A stretch of 64,000 nt of DNA from positions 1 through 64,000 of the forward strand of contig JACKMZ010000001.1 in the NCBI GenBank assembly GCA_024235135.1. The letters run 5' to 3'. Origin of the DNA: Gammaproteobacteria bacterium (GTDB lineage Bacteria > Pseudomonadota > Gammaproteobacteria > Competibacterales > Competibacteraceae). Shown here piece by piece: positions 1-7,835 of this stretch; within the stretch, counting starts at the first letter, position 1, and each line of letters opens with the position of its first letter. The notes below the pieces were generated by a model. That model ran no database searches, was not told the origin of the DNA, and worked only from the letters and a program-made list of their open reading frames with translations. The translations under genes and the position numbers were made by a program.

Positions 1-656
1 GAGGCTCCATACACCATGATGCCCGGCCGCACCCAATCGAAATGAGTATTCGGCCAACCCAGCACGGCGGCGGAATTTGCCAAGGAACGTTCACCCGGTA
101 GATCGCCCGCCGCTTCCTCGAAAATCTGCAATTGCTGCAAGGTATAGGCGTTATCGCGTTCGTCGGCCCGAGCCAGATGGCTCATCAGGCGGATATCCGG
201 GTCCACTGAAGGACATTCGCGAAGGCGTTGCCAATAGGTCTGGGTCAATTCGGGGGTGATGCCCAGGCGATGCATGCCCGTATCGATCTTCAACCAGGCC
301 CTGACCGGTCGTTCCACCGGCGTGCGCTCCAGCATCTCCACCTGTAATACATGATGAATGGCCAGAGCCAGTTTCCACTGACTGCACAACGGGATCTCGG
401 CGGCCTCGAAGGCGCCTTCGAGCAGGAGTATCGGGTGTTGGATGCCGCCTTCCCGCAAGGTCATGGCTTCGTCGATGCTGGCTACTGCAAAGGCGTCGGC
501 GTCCTGCAACGCGCGTGCGACCCGCAGCAGGCCATGACCGTAGGCATTGGCCTTGATAGCCACAGCCACGCGCTGAATAGGAGCGGCACGCCGCGCGCGT
601 TGGAGGTTGTGTGTCAGCGCGTCGAGGTCGATCAACGCGGTAGTGGCTCGGGTCAT
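1..656 (-). CDS. alr: Alanine racemase, N-terminal part (cut by window edge)
   Basis: PLP-dependent racemase that makes D-alanine for peptidoglycan in the cytoplasm. The first 218 codons are present; the 3' end lies outside the window. The protein starts MTRATTALIDLDAL and carries the PLP-lysine motif AIKANAYGHG, with the Schiff-base lysine at residue 35. A LANSAAVL block and the GxHR-type stretch (MHRLG) further on fit the family. ATG at 654-656 lies 6 bases after the dnaB stop codon, so the gene is the last visible member of the rpsF-rplI-dnaB-alr operon, an order common in Gammaproteobacteria. No frameshift is seen in the visible part. Confidence 0.95.
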   Translation of the reverse strand, partial: MTRATTALIDLDALTHNLQRARRAAPIQRVAVAIKANAYGHGLLRVARALQDADAFAVASIDEAMTLREGGIQHPILLLEGAFEAAEIPLCSQWKLALAIHHVLQVEMLERTPVERPVRAWLKIDTGMHRLGITPELTQTYWQRLRECPSVDPDIRLMSHLARADERDNAYTLQQLQIFEEAAGDLPGERSLANSAAVLGWPNTHFDWVRPGIMVYGA

Positions 657-662
657 GGCGGA

Positions 663-2054
663 TTAGCGGGCCTGCGATTCGGGAGTGAAGTTCTCGAAAC
701 GAGTATAGCGTCCCAGGAAGGTCAATTTAGTTGTGCCTATGGGCCCGTTTCGTTGTTTGCCGATGATGATCTCGGAAATGCCTTTATCGGGACTGTCGGG
801 ATGATAGACCTCGTCTCGATAAATAAAGCAGATCAAGTCGGCATCCTGCTCCAAACTACCGGATTCGCGCAAGTCCGACATGATCGGTCGCTTGTCGGCA
901 CGTTGTTCCAGACTACGGTTGAGTTGCGACAAGGCTAGCACCGGTACGTGCAATTCCTTGGCTAAGGTCTTGAGAGAGCGGGATATTTCAGAAACTTCCG
1001 TCGCGCGGTTCTCGTTATTGCCCGGCACCTGCATCAGTTGGATGTAATCGATCACGATCAAGCCCAGCGGCTGGCCGCAATCGCGTTGCAGACGCCGAGC
1101 CCGTGCGCGCAGTTCGGTAGGGCTGAGTCCTGGACTGTCATCGATAAACAACGGCTTGTCGCTCAGAATACTGACCGCGGCCGTCAAGCGCGGCCAGTCG
1201 TCTTCTTCCAGCTTGCCGGTGCGGATGCGGTGTTGATCGATGCGGCCCAGCGACGATAGCAGGCGCATGACCAGATGCTCGTTGGGCATTTCCATGCTGA
1301 ACACCGCCACCGGCTTGCTGCACCGGATCGCAACGTTTTCCGCAATGTTCATGGCAAAGCTGGTTTTGCCCATGGAGGGGCGCCCCGCCACGATGACCAA
1401 ATCCCCCGGCTGCAGGCCGGCGGTCATTTCGTCGAAATCGTACCAGCCGGTGGGCATGCCGGTGACTGGATTATCCTGTTGGAACAGGGTATCGATACGA
1501 TCCACCGCTTTGAGCAGCAGATCCTTGATGCTGGCGAACCCCTGTTGGAGACGCGAGCCCTGTTCGGCGATGGCGAACACTTTCTGTTCCGCCTCGTCGA
1601 GAATCGTGCGGCTGTCACGACCATCCGGGCTGAAGGCGCTATCGGCCACCTCTGTGCCGATCCGGATCAATTGCCTCAGGATGGATCGCTCCCGGACGAT
1701 GTCGGCATAGGCGGCGATATTCGCCGCACTGGGCGTATCCCGCGCCAGTGTGGCCAAATAGGCAAAACCGTTCGCATCATCCAACTGATTGTTGCGCTCC
1801 AGACACTCGGTGAGGGTCACCATGTCGAAGGGCAAGCCTTTTTCGGCCAGTTGGTGAATTGCGCTGAAAATCAGACGATGCGCATTGCTGTAAAAATCGG
1901 AAACGGACAGCCGGTCCGCCACCCGGTCCCAGGCGGAATTATCCAGCATCAAACCACCGAGGACCGATTGTTCGGCCTCGATGGAATGGGGTGGAATGCG
2001 CAGCGACTCGGTGCCGGGGTCCTTGCGTTTGGGGGTGGGAACAAAAGGCCGCAT
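663..2054 (-). CDS. dnaB: Replicative DNA helicase DnaB
   Basis: Hexameric 5'-3' helicase of the replication fork. The N-terminal DnaG-interaction domain begins with IPPHSIEAEQSVLGGL. The RecA-like domain has Walker A GRPSMGKT near residues 224-231 and Walker B LIVIDYIQLM. There is no intein at the Walker A site. The reading frame stays open upstream to a TTG at 2108 and a GTG at 2105, giving up to 481 residues, but neither has a Shine-Dalgarno. I chose ATG 2054 (463 residues), which leaves about 17 residues before the conserved IPPHS block, somewhat shorter than in E. coli. The exact start is uncertain. It sits between rplI and alr on the same strand. Confidence 0.96.
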   Translation of the reverse strand: MRPFVPTPKRKDPGTESLRIPPHSIEAEQSVLGGLMLDNSAWDRVADRLSVSDFYSNAHRLIFSAIHQLAEKGLPFDMVTLTECLERNNQLDDANGFAYLATLARDTPSAANIAAYADIVRERSILRQLIRIGTEVADSAFSPDGRDSRTILDEAEQKVFAIAEQGSRLQQGFASIKDLLLKAVDRIDTLFQQDNPVTGMPTGWYDFDEMTAGLQPGDLVIVAGRPSMGKTSFAMNIAENVAIRCSKPVAVFSMEMPNEHLVMRLLSSLGRIDQHRIRTGKLEEDDWPRLTAAVSILSDKPLFIDDSPGLSPTELRARARRLQRDCGQPLGLIVIDYIQLMQVPGNNENRATEVSEISRSLKTLAKELHVPVLALSQLNRSLEQRADKRPIMSDLRESGSLEQDADLICFIYRDEVYHPDSPDKGISEIIIGKQRNGPIGTTKLTFLGRYTRFENFTPESQAR

Positions 2055-2178
2055 GGCGTTGTTCTCGGTAGCAACAGAACCGTCCTGAACTTGACGATGG
2101 CTCACCAAAATTAGTGTAGCGCATGGGCAGGCTGCTGGGGAACGGCAAAAATCTGTCGCTGCGAACGTGGCCTGCCGT

Positions 2179-2625
2179 CTATTCGGCGACGACGTTGATG
2201 CGTAGGGTCAGGTTGACATCGCTGTGCAGATGGATATTCACTTCGCGCTCGCCTAAGTGGCGGATTGGGCCCTCGGGCAGGCGGACTTCGCGCTTGTGCA
2301 ACTCAGCGCCCGCGGCGGTGACGGCATTGGCGATATCGGCTGGTCCCACGGAACCGAACAACCGGCCTTCGTTGCCGGCCTTGGCGGCTAGCGTTACGAT
2401 CACCTGGGATAACTTCTCGGCGCGGGCCTGTGCAGTAGTCAAGGCATCGGCCGCCGCCGCTTCCAGTTCCGCCCGCCGCGCTTCGAAGCGAGCCAAGTTC
2501 TCGGCCGTGGCCGCCGTCGCTTTACCTTGAGGAATCAAATAGTTGCGACCATAGCCTGGTCTTACCGTAACCCGGTCGCCCAGGTTGCCCAGGCTGTCGA
2601 CTTTTTGCAGCAAAATAATTTCCAT
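2179..2625 (-). CDS. rplI: 50S ribosomal protein L9
   Basis: 148-residue L9, the usual length. It binds 23S rRNA through the N-terminal domain (MEIILLQKVDSLGNLGD, with the glycine-rich RPGYGRNYLIPQG segment). The N-domain is joined by a long Ala/Glu/Arg-rich helix to a C-domain containing LFGSVGPADIA. A GTG codon lies directly before the ATG, but the family normally begins MEIILL, so ATG 2625 is taken, with GGAG about 8 bases upstream. It is part of the rpsF operon, downstream of the DUF2232 gene and upstream of dnaB. Confidence 0.97.
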   Translation of the reverse strand: MEIILLQKVDSLGNLGDRVTVRPGYGRNYLIPQGKATAATAENLARFEARRAELEAAAADALTTAQARAEKLSQVIVTLAAKAGNEGRLFGSVGPADIANAVTAAGAELHKREVRLPEGPIRHLGEREVNIHLHSDVNLTLRINVVAE

Positions 2626-2671
2626 CACTCACACTCCGCAGAATTAAACGTAAATCATCCGAAAATCCGGC

Positions 2672-3568
2672 CTAGTCGGCTACTTTGTAACGCGCGCGGA
2701 AATCGCCCCAGGCGTCGATCGCACCCACTATGCACAATATCAGCAACAATTGTGGCAGTGCGAAGAATGCGATGACATACAAACCCACCAACCAAGTCTT
2801 GGCCAGGTGGGCCCTGGCGACCACCCCATGGACCACGGCTAAGCCCTGCAACGCATAAACCACCATCAAGGAAAATGCCCAGGCGATGAGCCATGGCGTT
2901 CGCACAGTCAGTGCCAGCACCCAGATCGGTAGGGCTATCAGGGTAGTCAGCCGCCCCAGACGCAATTCATGGAATTCGCGACGAAAACCCCCAGGATTGT
3001 ACAGCAACGCTTGCCACCAACGACCCAGCAGCAGACAGCACAATACCGAGGCCAGACTATTGGCAAACAATAGGCCCAGCACCAGTGGGGCCATGTAATC
3101 GAACAACTGAGACACGCTGTGTGGATCGCTTTTCACCATGCCCAATTGTGTCAGCAAGGGGGTGAGAATTTGCTCCATGAGCGCATGCCCCCAGGCCGTC
3201 GCGTCCCCGATATAAACGTTGAAGCCCAGCACTGCCAGCGCCGTAATCAGCACCGCCAAGCGTAGCGCGTCGGCTAGGCAGACCGTGATCCGCAACGCGG
3301 AGGACAATAGCCAAAGCGGCGACCAGAACAGCGCCAGTAAACCCAGCACGGGCATTACCGTGCCGGACATGAGCGCGAAAGGAACGCTGGCGAGAACAGC
3401 CGCCATCAGCGTCAGGTACAAGCCCTCCCGACTGCCACGCCGCAGCGTCACCAGCGCGAGGGCCGCGCCGCTGAACACATTGAGCAGGGGCGCCAGGGAC
3501 CCGACCACGATAACCAGCGCAGCCTGCCAAAGACCCCGCATGGTGAACGACGCCAACCACCGCATCAT
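2672..3568 (-). CDS. DUF2232-type polytopic membrane protein
   Basis: 298-residue hydrophobic protein with about eight predicted membrane segments by eye and a short charged C-terminus. It lies between rpsR and rplI, where many Gammaproteobacteria carry a DUF2232/YybS-like membrane protein of unknown function; the assignment rests on that synteny and on the membrane topology. A vitamin-transport S-component-like role has been suggested for YybS relatives, but nothing here proves it. ATG codons at 3568 and 3565 are both possible starts, with AGGA just before them. It is co-oriented with, and probably co-transcribed with, the ribosomal genes. Confidence 0.75.
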   Translation of the reverse strand: MMRWLASFTMRGLWQAALVIVVGSLAPLLNVFSGAALALVTLRRGSREGLYLTLMAAVLASVPFALMSGTVMPVLGLLALFWSPLWLLSSALRITVCLADALRLAVLITALAVLGFNVYIGDATAWGHALMEQILTPLLTQLGMVKSDPHSVSQLFDYMAPLVLGLLFANSLASVLCCLLLGRWWQALLYNPGGFRREFHELRLGRLTTLIALPIWVLALTVRTPWLIAWAFSLMVVYALQGLAVVHGVVARAHLAKTWLVGLYVIAFFALPQLLLILCIVGAIDAWGDFRARYKVAD

Positions 3569-3631
3569 GTCCTGAAATAGGAGTCTGGCCGCGAATGATC
3601 GTGCAAGCCGACCGGCGGCGACGCGATGACC

Positions 3632-3859
3632 TTAATGGCGGTCGCAATAAGGCAGCAAGGCCAGAAAACGGGCGCGTTTGATGGCGGTGGACAACTGCCG
3701 TTGGTAACGCGCCTTGGTGCCGGTGATACGACTGGGCACGATCTTGCCGGTTTCGGTAATGTAATTTTTCAGGGTGTTGATGTCCTTATAGTCGATTTCC
3801 TTGATGCCCTCGGCCGTGAAACGGCAGAACTTCTTGCGGCGGAAAAAACGTGAAGACAT
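3632..3859 (-). CDS. rpsR: 30S ribosomal protein S18
   Basis: 75 residues beginning MSSRFFRRKKFCRF, with the conserved central KDINTLKNYITETGKIVPSR and the ARYQRQLSTAIKRARFLALL tail typical of S18. It pairs with S6 on the 30S platform. ATG at 3857-3859 lies 17 bases after the priB stop. The frame stays open further upstream over the 3' end of priB, but homology to S18 fixes the start. The order rpsF-priB-rpsR is the standard proteobacterial one. Confidence 0.97.
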   Translation of the reverse strand: MSSRFFRRKKFCRFTAEGIKEIDYKDINTLKNYITETGKIVPSRITGTKARYQRQLSTAIKRARFLALLPYCDRH

Positions 3860-3876
3860 GATTGCAATCCTCGATT

Positions 3877-4206
3877 TTACGGGTTTTCCAGGAGTTCGAT
3901 GTGTTGGGTATGCAATACCAGGCGAGCTTCTCCCTGACGGTGATCGGAACGGGCGAGAAATCCCTCGACCCTGACCGGCGCGCCGGCGGATAGTAGCCTG
4001 ACGCGCCGGACCAGGGCTTCGCCACAGGCCAGCACGGGAATGCGGCAACGCGCTTCGCGTTCGATGCCGGCTTCCATTTGCCGCGAACGATGTTCCAGAG
4101 AGAAACGGGCGATGGGCAAACCAGCCGGTGAATAGCGAATCTGTGCGGTTTCCAGCACATGGCCGGCAATTAGCAGAGCATTTTCGGCCAATGGCTCGCC
4201 GCTCAT
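3877..4206 (-). CDS. priB: Primosomal replication protein PriB
   Basis: 109-residue OB-fold, SSB-related single-strand DNA-binding protein of the PriA-PriB-DnaT replication-restart primosome. The sequence LIAGHVLETAQIRYSPAGLPIARFSLEHRS matches the OB-fold strands of the family, as does the end VLHTQHIELLE. It sits between rpsF (10 bases upstream) and rpsR (17 bases downstream), the classical position of priB. No anomaly is seen. Confidence 0.93.
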   Translation of the reverse strand: MSGEPLAENALLIAGHVLETAQIRYSPAGLPIARFSLEHRSRQMEAGIEREARCRIPVLACGEALVRRVRLLSAGAPVRVEGFLARSDHRQGEARLVLHTQHIELLENP

Positions 4207-4215
4207 CGGTCGAAC

Positions 4216-4605
4216 TCAGATAGCGTCCTCGCCATCGTCATCCTTGTCGCCCGGCCCATCATTATCGCCACGGCTGTCACGCGAATCGCGTGGCTTCATC
4301 AATGGCGACGGTTCGGTATCGGGACCTGGGCGAAGCATGATCATATTGCGGATGACGGCGTCATTGAAACGGAACGCACTATCGATCTCTTCGATAACCG
4401 ATTGGTTACACTCGATATTCATCAACACATAATGCGCTTTGAGCACTTTGTTGATGGGATAGGCCAGTTGCCGCCGACCCCAGTCTTCCAAGCGATGGAT
4501 GCTGCCGCCATCGGATTCGATCATGCTACGGTAACGCTCGATCATGGCGGGCACTTGTTCGCTTTGATCGGGATGCACTAAAAAGACGATCTCGTAATGT
4601 CTCAT
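4216..4605 (-). CDS. rpsF: 30S ribosomal protein S6
   Basis: 129 residues beginning MRHYEIVFLVHPDQ, with the conserved RYRSMIESDGGSIHRLEDWGRRQLAYPI core and KAHYVLMN strand. The C-terminal tail is highly charged and rich in Asp and Glu, as in enteric S6 that is glutamylated by RimK; whether modification occurs here is unknown. Its ATG is preceded by GGAAGGAG at ideal spacing. It is the first gene of the operon and is preceded by a promoter-like sequence and a leader hairpin. Confidence 0.97.
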   Translation of the reverse strand: MRHYEIVFLVHPDQSEQVPAMIERYRSMIESDGGSIHRLEDWGRRQLAYPINKVLKAHYVLMNIECNQSVIEEIDSAFRFNDAVIRNMIMLRPGPDTEPSPLMKPRDSRDSRGDNDGPGDKDDDGEDAI

Positions 4606-4626
4606 AAAACTCCTTCCGGATGAGTA

Positions 4627-4648
4627 GCCCCCCGTCAAACGGTGGGGC
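4627..4648 (-). promoter_or_regulatory. rpsF leader hairpin, candidate S6:S18 autoregulatory site
   Basis: Read on the minus strand, GCCCCACCG and CGGGGGGC form a GC-rich stem around a five-base loop (TTTGA), ending 22 bases before the rpsF start and just before its Shine-Dalgarno. S6:S18 complexes are known to bind a structured element in rpsF leaders of many bacteria, with a CCG motif as the hallmark. The CCG here lies in the stem next to an unpaired A, so the match is partial. Confidence 0.35.
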
Positions 4649-4674
4649 AAGGAGAGAATTTGGGAAAAGCCGCC

Positions 4675-4703
4675 ATTCTAAAAAACTTTCCATCAAAGGG
4701 CAA
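4675..4703 (-). promoter_or_regulatory. Sigma70-type promoter of the rpsF operon
   Basis: On the minus strand, a -35 box TTGCCC (4703-4698) and a -10 box TAGAAT (4680-4675) are separated by 17 bases, in an AT-rich stretch. Transcription would start near 4668, giving a leader of about 60 bases that holds the hairpin at 4627-4648. Confidence 0.5.
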
Positions 4704-5014
4704 TTTCCCTTTTCTAAAAACACCCAGTGGGGTCGCCGTAACATGGATGAGTGGTTGTTGGGCACAACGGGCATCGAGGCGGAGATCGCCGCCGCCCAGG
4801 CGGCAAGATCGGCTTGATGGCGGGCGTCATGGGCTTGTGCGACGGCGGCAGCACCCGTTTAAGTGTTTCCGCTGCGATCCTTGAGCATTACGAACTCGTG
4901 ATCAGTGTTTTCGATAGGGCGCGAACTGCTAAGCTCATGTCCATAAGAAAATTATCGGAGAAACACGGCGGAACGACGAATGCCGATTCCGATGGAATAA
5001 TGCAGGAGACCACC

Positions 5015-7000
5015 ATGCCGATAGAACATCCCTTGCTGTCCAGCCTACCCTTGCCGAAAAAGGGCAAGGTCGTTTCGGCCGAGGAAGCCGTTCGTCTGAT
5101 CAAGGATGGCGACACCGTCGCCACCGGCGGATTCGTCGGGATCGGATTCGCCGAACAACTCGCCGTCGCTTTGGAAAAGCGTTTCCTCGCAACGAACACG
5201 CCGCGCGATCTCACCTTGCTGTATGCCGCCGGTCAAGGCGATGGCAAGGAGCGGGGACTCAATCATCTGGGGTACGAGGGATTGATCCGGCGTGTCATAG
5301 GCGGCCATTGGGGGCTGGCTCCCAAGCTCCAGAAACTGGCCATCGCCAACAAGATTCAAGCCTACAATTTGCCACAGGGCGTGATCTCCCACTTGTATCG
5401 CGACATCGCCGCCCATAAACCGGGCACGCTCAGTACGGTCGGCTTGTTTACGTTCGTCGATCCGCGTCTGGATGGCGGCAAGATCAATGCGGCGACCACC
5501 GAGGACATTGTCGAATTGGTGAGCATCGCTGGTCAGGACTACTTGTTCTATAAAGCGTTGCCTATTCAAGTGGCTTTGCTGCGCGGCACTACGGCCGATA
5601 CCGACGGCAATGTCTCCATGGAAAAAGAGGCCTTGACACTGGAGTCTTTGGCCATTGCCACGGCAGCCCACAACTCGGGCGGCATCGTCATCGTGCAGGT
5701 GGAGCGTATCGCCGAACGGGGCACCCTGCATCCCAAGACGGTGAAGATTCCCGGTGTTCTGGTGGACTGTTTGGTGGTCGCCGAACCCGAGCAACACTGG
5801 CAAACCTTCGCGGAACGTTACAATCCCGCCTTCAGCGGAGAAATCAAAGTGCCCATGCAGTCCGTTCCGCCTATGGAACTGGGCATTCGCAAACTCATCG
5901 CGCGCCGGGCCGCCTTCGAATTGCGGCCCAACAGCGTGGTCAACCTGGGCATCGGCATGCCGGAAGGCGTCGCCAGCGTGGCCAACGAGGAAAAGATCAT
6001 CGATTTCCTCACGCTGACCGCCGAACCCGGCGTGATCGGTGGCCTGCCGGCGGGCGGTTTGAACTTCGGCGCCGCCACCAATACCCAGGCCATCATCGAT
6101 CAACCCAGTCAATTCGATTTCTACGACGGCGGCGGTCTGGATATAGCCTTCCTCGGCATGGCCCAGGTGGACCATCAGGGCAACGTCAATGTCAGCAAAT
6201 TCGGAACCCGTTTGGCGGGAGCGGGCGGCTTCATCAACATCAGCCAAAATGCCAAACACGTCGTGTTCGTCGGTACTTTCATGGCGGGGCGCTCGACTCT
6301 GGCCATCAGTGACGGGCAACTGCGCATCCAGCAAGACGGTGGGCAACGCAAATTCGTTGAACAGGTGGAGCACTGCACTTTCAGCGGTCCTTATGCCGCC
6401 CGCCAGGGCCGGTTGGTGTTGTACGTGACCGAACGCGGCGTGTTCCGATTGGCTGAGCAGGGTCTGGAATTGCTGGAAATCGCCCCCGGCGTGGACTTGG
6501 ACAAGGACATTCTCGCCCACATGGACTTCCGACCGCTCATGCCCAATCCCCCGGTGACCATGGACGCCCGGTTATTCCAGGAGCAACCCATGGGACTCAA
6601 GGACGACTTGCTACGACTGCCTCTGGGGGAACGGCTGATCTACGATCCACGGGACAACGTGTTCTACGTCAATCTGGAGGGCCATCAGATCAAGACCCTG
6701 GAGGACATCGAGGCGATTCGCCGCTTGGTCGAGCAACGCCTGACCCCGCTGGAGAAAAAGGTCGTGGGCATCGTCAATTACGACAATTTCTATATCGCGC
6801 CGGAATTGCTGGATGCTTATACGGATATGGTCAAGTCTCTCGTGGATCGGTTCTATTCGGACGTGAGCCGTTATACCACCAGTGCCTTCCTGCGCATGAA
6901 GCTGGGCGACGCTCTGCAACAGCGGGATGTGGCGCCACACATCTATGAACGGGAACAAGACGCGCGACGTTATGTGCAGGGGTTGGGCGAGGATGGATAA
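5015..7000 (+). CDS. Acyl-CoA:acetate/3-ketoacid CoA-transferase, YdiF-like, with C-terminal extension
   Basis: 661-residue family I CoA-transferase of the YdiF/propionate CoA-transferase type (alpha and beta domains fused), which moves CoA between short-chain acyl-CoAs and carboxylates. The alpha half begins with the AEEAVRLIKDGDTVATGGFV segment (residues about 17-36). The beta half has VVNLGIGMPEGVASVANEE, then LTAEPGVIGG, whose Glu337 matches the catalytic glutamate position (ExG). Known members are about 515-530 residues. Here about 130 extra residues follow, starting near LIYDPRDNVFYVNLEG and containing VVGIVNYDNFYIAPELLD and RYTTSAFLRMKLGDAL. ATG 5015 is chosen because CAGGAGAC precedes it by 5 bases; the longer open frame from 4751 is not supported. 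Substrate cannot be read from sequence. Confidence 0.88.
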   Translation: MPIEHPLLSSLPLPKKGKVVSAEEAVRLIKDGDTVATGGFVGIGFAEQLAVALEKRFLATNTPRDLTLLYAAGQGDGKERGLNHLGYEGLIRRVIGGHWGLAPKLQKLAIANKIQAYNLPQGVISHLYRDIAAHKPGTLSTVGLFTFVDPRLDGGKINAATTEDIVELVSIAGQDYLFYKALPIQVALLRGTTADTDGNVSMEKEALTLESLAIATAAHNSGGIVIVQVERIAERGTLHPKTVKIPGVLVDCLVVAEPEQHWQTFAERYNPAFSGEIKVPMQSVPPMELGIRKLIARRAAFELRPNSVVNLGIGMPEGVASVANEEKIIDFLTLTAEPGVIGGLPAGGLNFGAATNTQAIIDQPSQFDFYDGGGLDIAFLGMAQVDHQGNVNVSKFGTRLAGAGGFINISQNAKHVVFVGTFMAGRSTLAISDGQLRIQQDGGQRKFVEQVEHCTFSGPYAARQGRLVLYVTERGVFRLAEQGLELLEIAPGVDLDKDILAHMDFRPLMPNPPVTMDARLFQEQPMGLKDDLLRLPLGERLIYDPRDNVFYVNLEGHQIKTLEDIEAIRRLVEQRLTPLEKKVVGIVNYDNFYIAPELLDAYTDMVKSLVDRFYSDVSRYTTSAFLRMKLGDALQQRDVAPHIYEREQDARRYVQGLGEDG

Positions 7001-7139
7001 AGCCGGAAGGCTTGGGTTACCCGACCGTGTCAGTGGGGCTGGGGCGCATCGACAACGACGTTGGTGCAGAAGCGGTGTGGCGCATCCTGCGCCAATGTTG
7101 AACTCCATTTGTAACCATGCGATGGCTCAGACGAACGAT

Positions 7140-7604
7140 TTACGATTTGTAATAACCGACGCCGCAGATCTGATCGCCCACCTTGGTTATTTCACTGACT
7201 TTGGTGACGGGTTCCGTTTCGCCGGGGCGGGGCCACATGTATTCCACTTCCACGATGCTGCCTTCGGCGGCTTTGGCATACATTTCTTCGCCCACCGCCT
7301 TGTCGGCCTTATCCTTGAGACCCTTCAGGCTCTTGCCCACTAGTTCGGCCTTGGCCCCGTGGGCCGAGAAATTGCCGTCTGGTCCGCCACAAAAGACGTA
7401 TAGATCCTTTTCCTTGAAGCCTGGGGCGCCGGCGGTGAATTCCGCCAGGGCCTTGGCCTGATCCGCGTTCATGGCCGCTACCGCGCGTTCCAGCATCGCC
7501 TTGGCTTCATCGGCCGTACCATAATCTGCCGCAAGCGCATAGCTTCCCATGATGAATAATGCCGTCAGCAGAGCCATGGGTCCGCGTTTGAAAGCACTCA
7601 ACAT
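7140..7604 (-). CDS. Periplasmic single-Cache domain protein
   Basis: 154 residues with a signal peptide (MLSAFKRG then a hydrophobic stretch ending SYALA) and one small-ligand Cache domain (sCache_2 type). It resembles the extracellular half of chemoreceptors and sensor kinases: an N-terminal helix (DEAKAMLERAVAAMNADQ), the FCGGPDGNFSAHG segment, and YMWPRPGETEPVTK leading to DQICGVGYYK. There is no kinase or methyl-accepting part, so it is probably a soluble binding protein. Two ATGs lie 6 bases apart; AGGAGGAG is correctly spaced for the second (7604). It is convergent with the CoA-transferase gene and divergent from purB. Confidence 0.8.
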   Translation of the reverse strand: MLSAFKRGPMALLTALFIMGSYALAADYGTADEAKAMLERAVAAMNADQAKALAEFTAGAPGFKEKDLYVFCGGPDGNFSAHGAKAELVGKSLKGLKDKADKAVGEEMYAKAAEGSIVEVEYMWPRPGETEPVTKVSEITKVGDQICGVGYYKS

Positions 7605-7798
7605 AAGCATCTCCTCCTAGTAAGACATATCGGTCGATAGGACACCCACTCATTGGGTTTGGTCTGTCTCTTCACCTCGGAAAGGCGTCAAGAGACATCT
7701 CAAGAATAGTGGAAATACGTCCAATTTCATTGCCCGCTGGAGCGAAATGATGACTGCAAGGCCGGAAAAGTGACCGAAGTCATGCCACCCTCCACTGT

Positions 7799-7804
7799 TA
7801 TACT
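7799..7804 (+). promoter_or_regulatory. Candidate -10 element for purB
   Basis: TATACT lies 31 bases before the purB ATG. No convincing -35 box stands at 16-18 bases, so this is a weak call. The whole 231-base gap 7605-7835 is a divergent control region. Confidence 0.25.
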
Positions 7805-7835
7805 GTCCTCCCCCTAATCCCGTTCTGGAGTATTC

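Larger units (their letters stand above)
4606..5014. other. Divergent intergenic region rpsF / CoA-transferase
   Basis: 409 bases. The left 100 hold the rpsF promoter and leader. The right part, about 4740-5014, stays open in the frame of the CoA-transferase but has no family similarity and no good ribosome site. I see no clear promoter for the plus-strand gene. Confidence 0.6.

Noticed and set aside
5045..6520. 491-codon open frame on the minus strand opposite the CoA-transferase
   Set aside because: Histidine- and glutamine-rich composition typical of antisense to a GC-rich gene; the plus strand has a clear family match.
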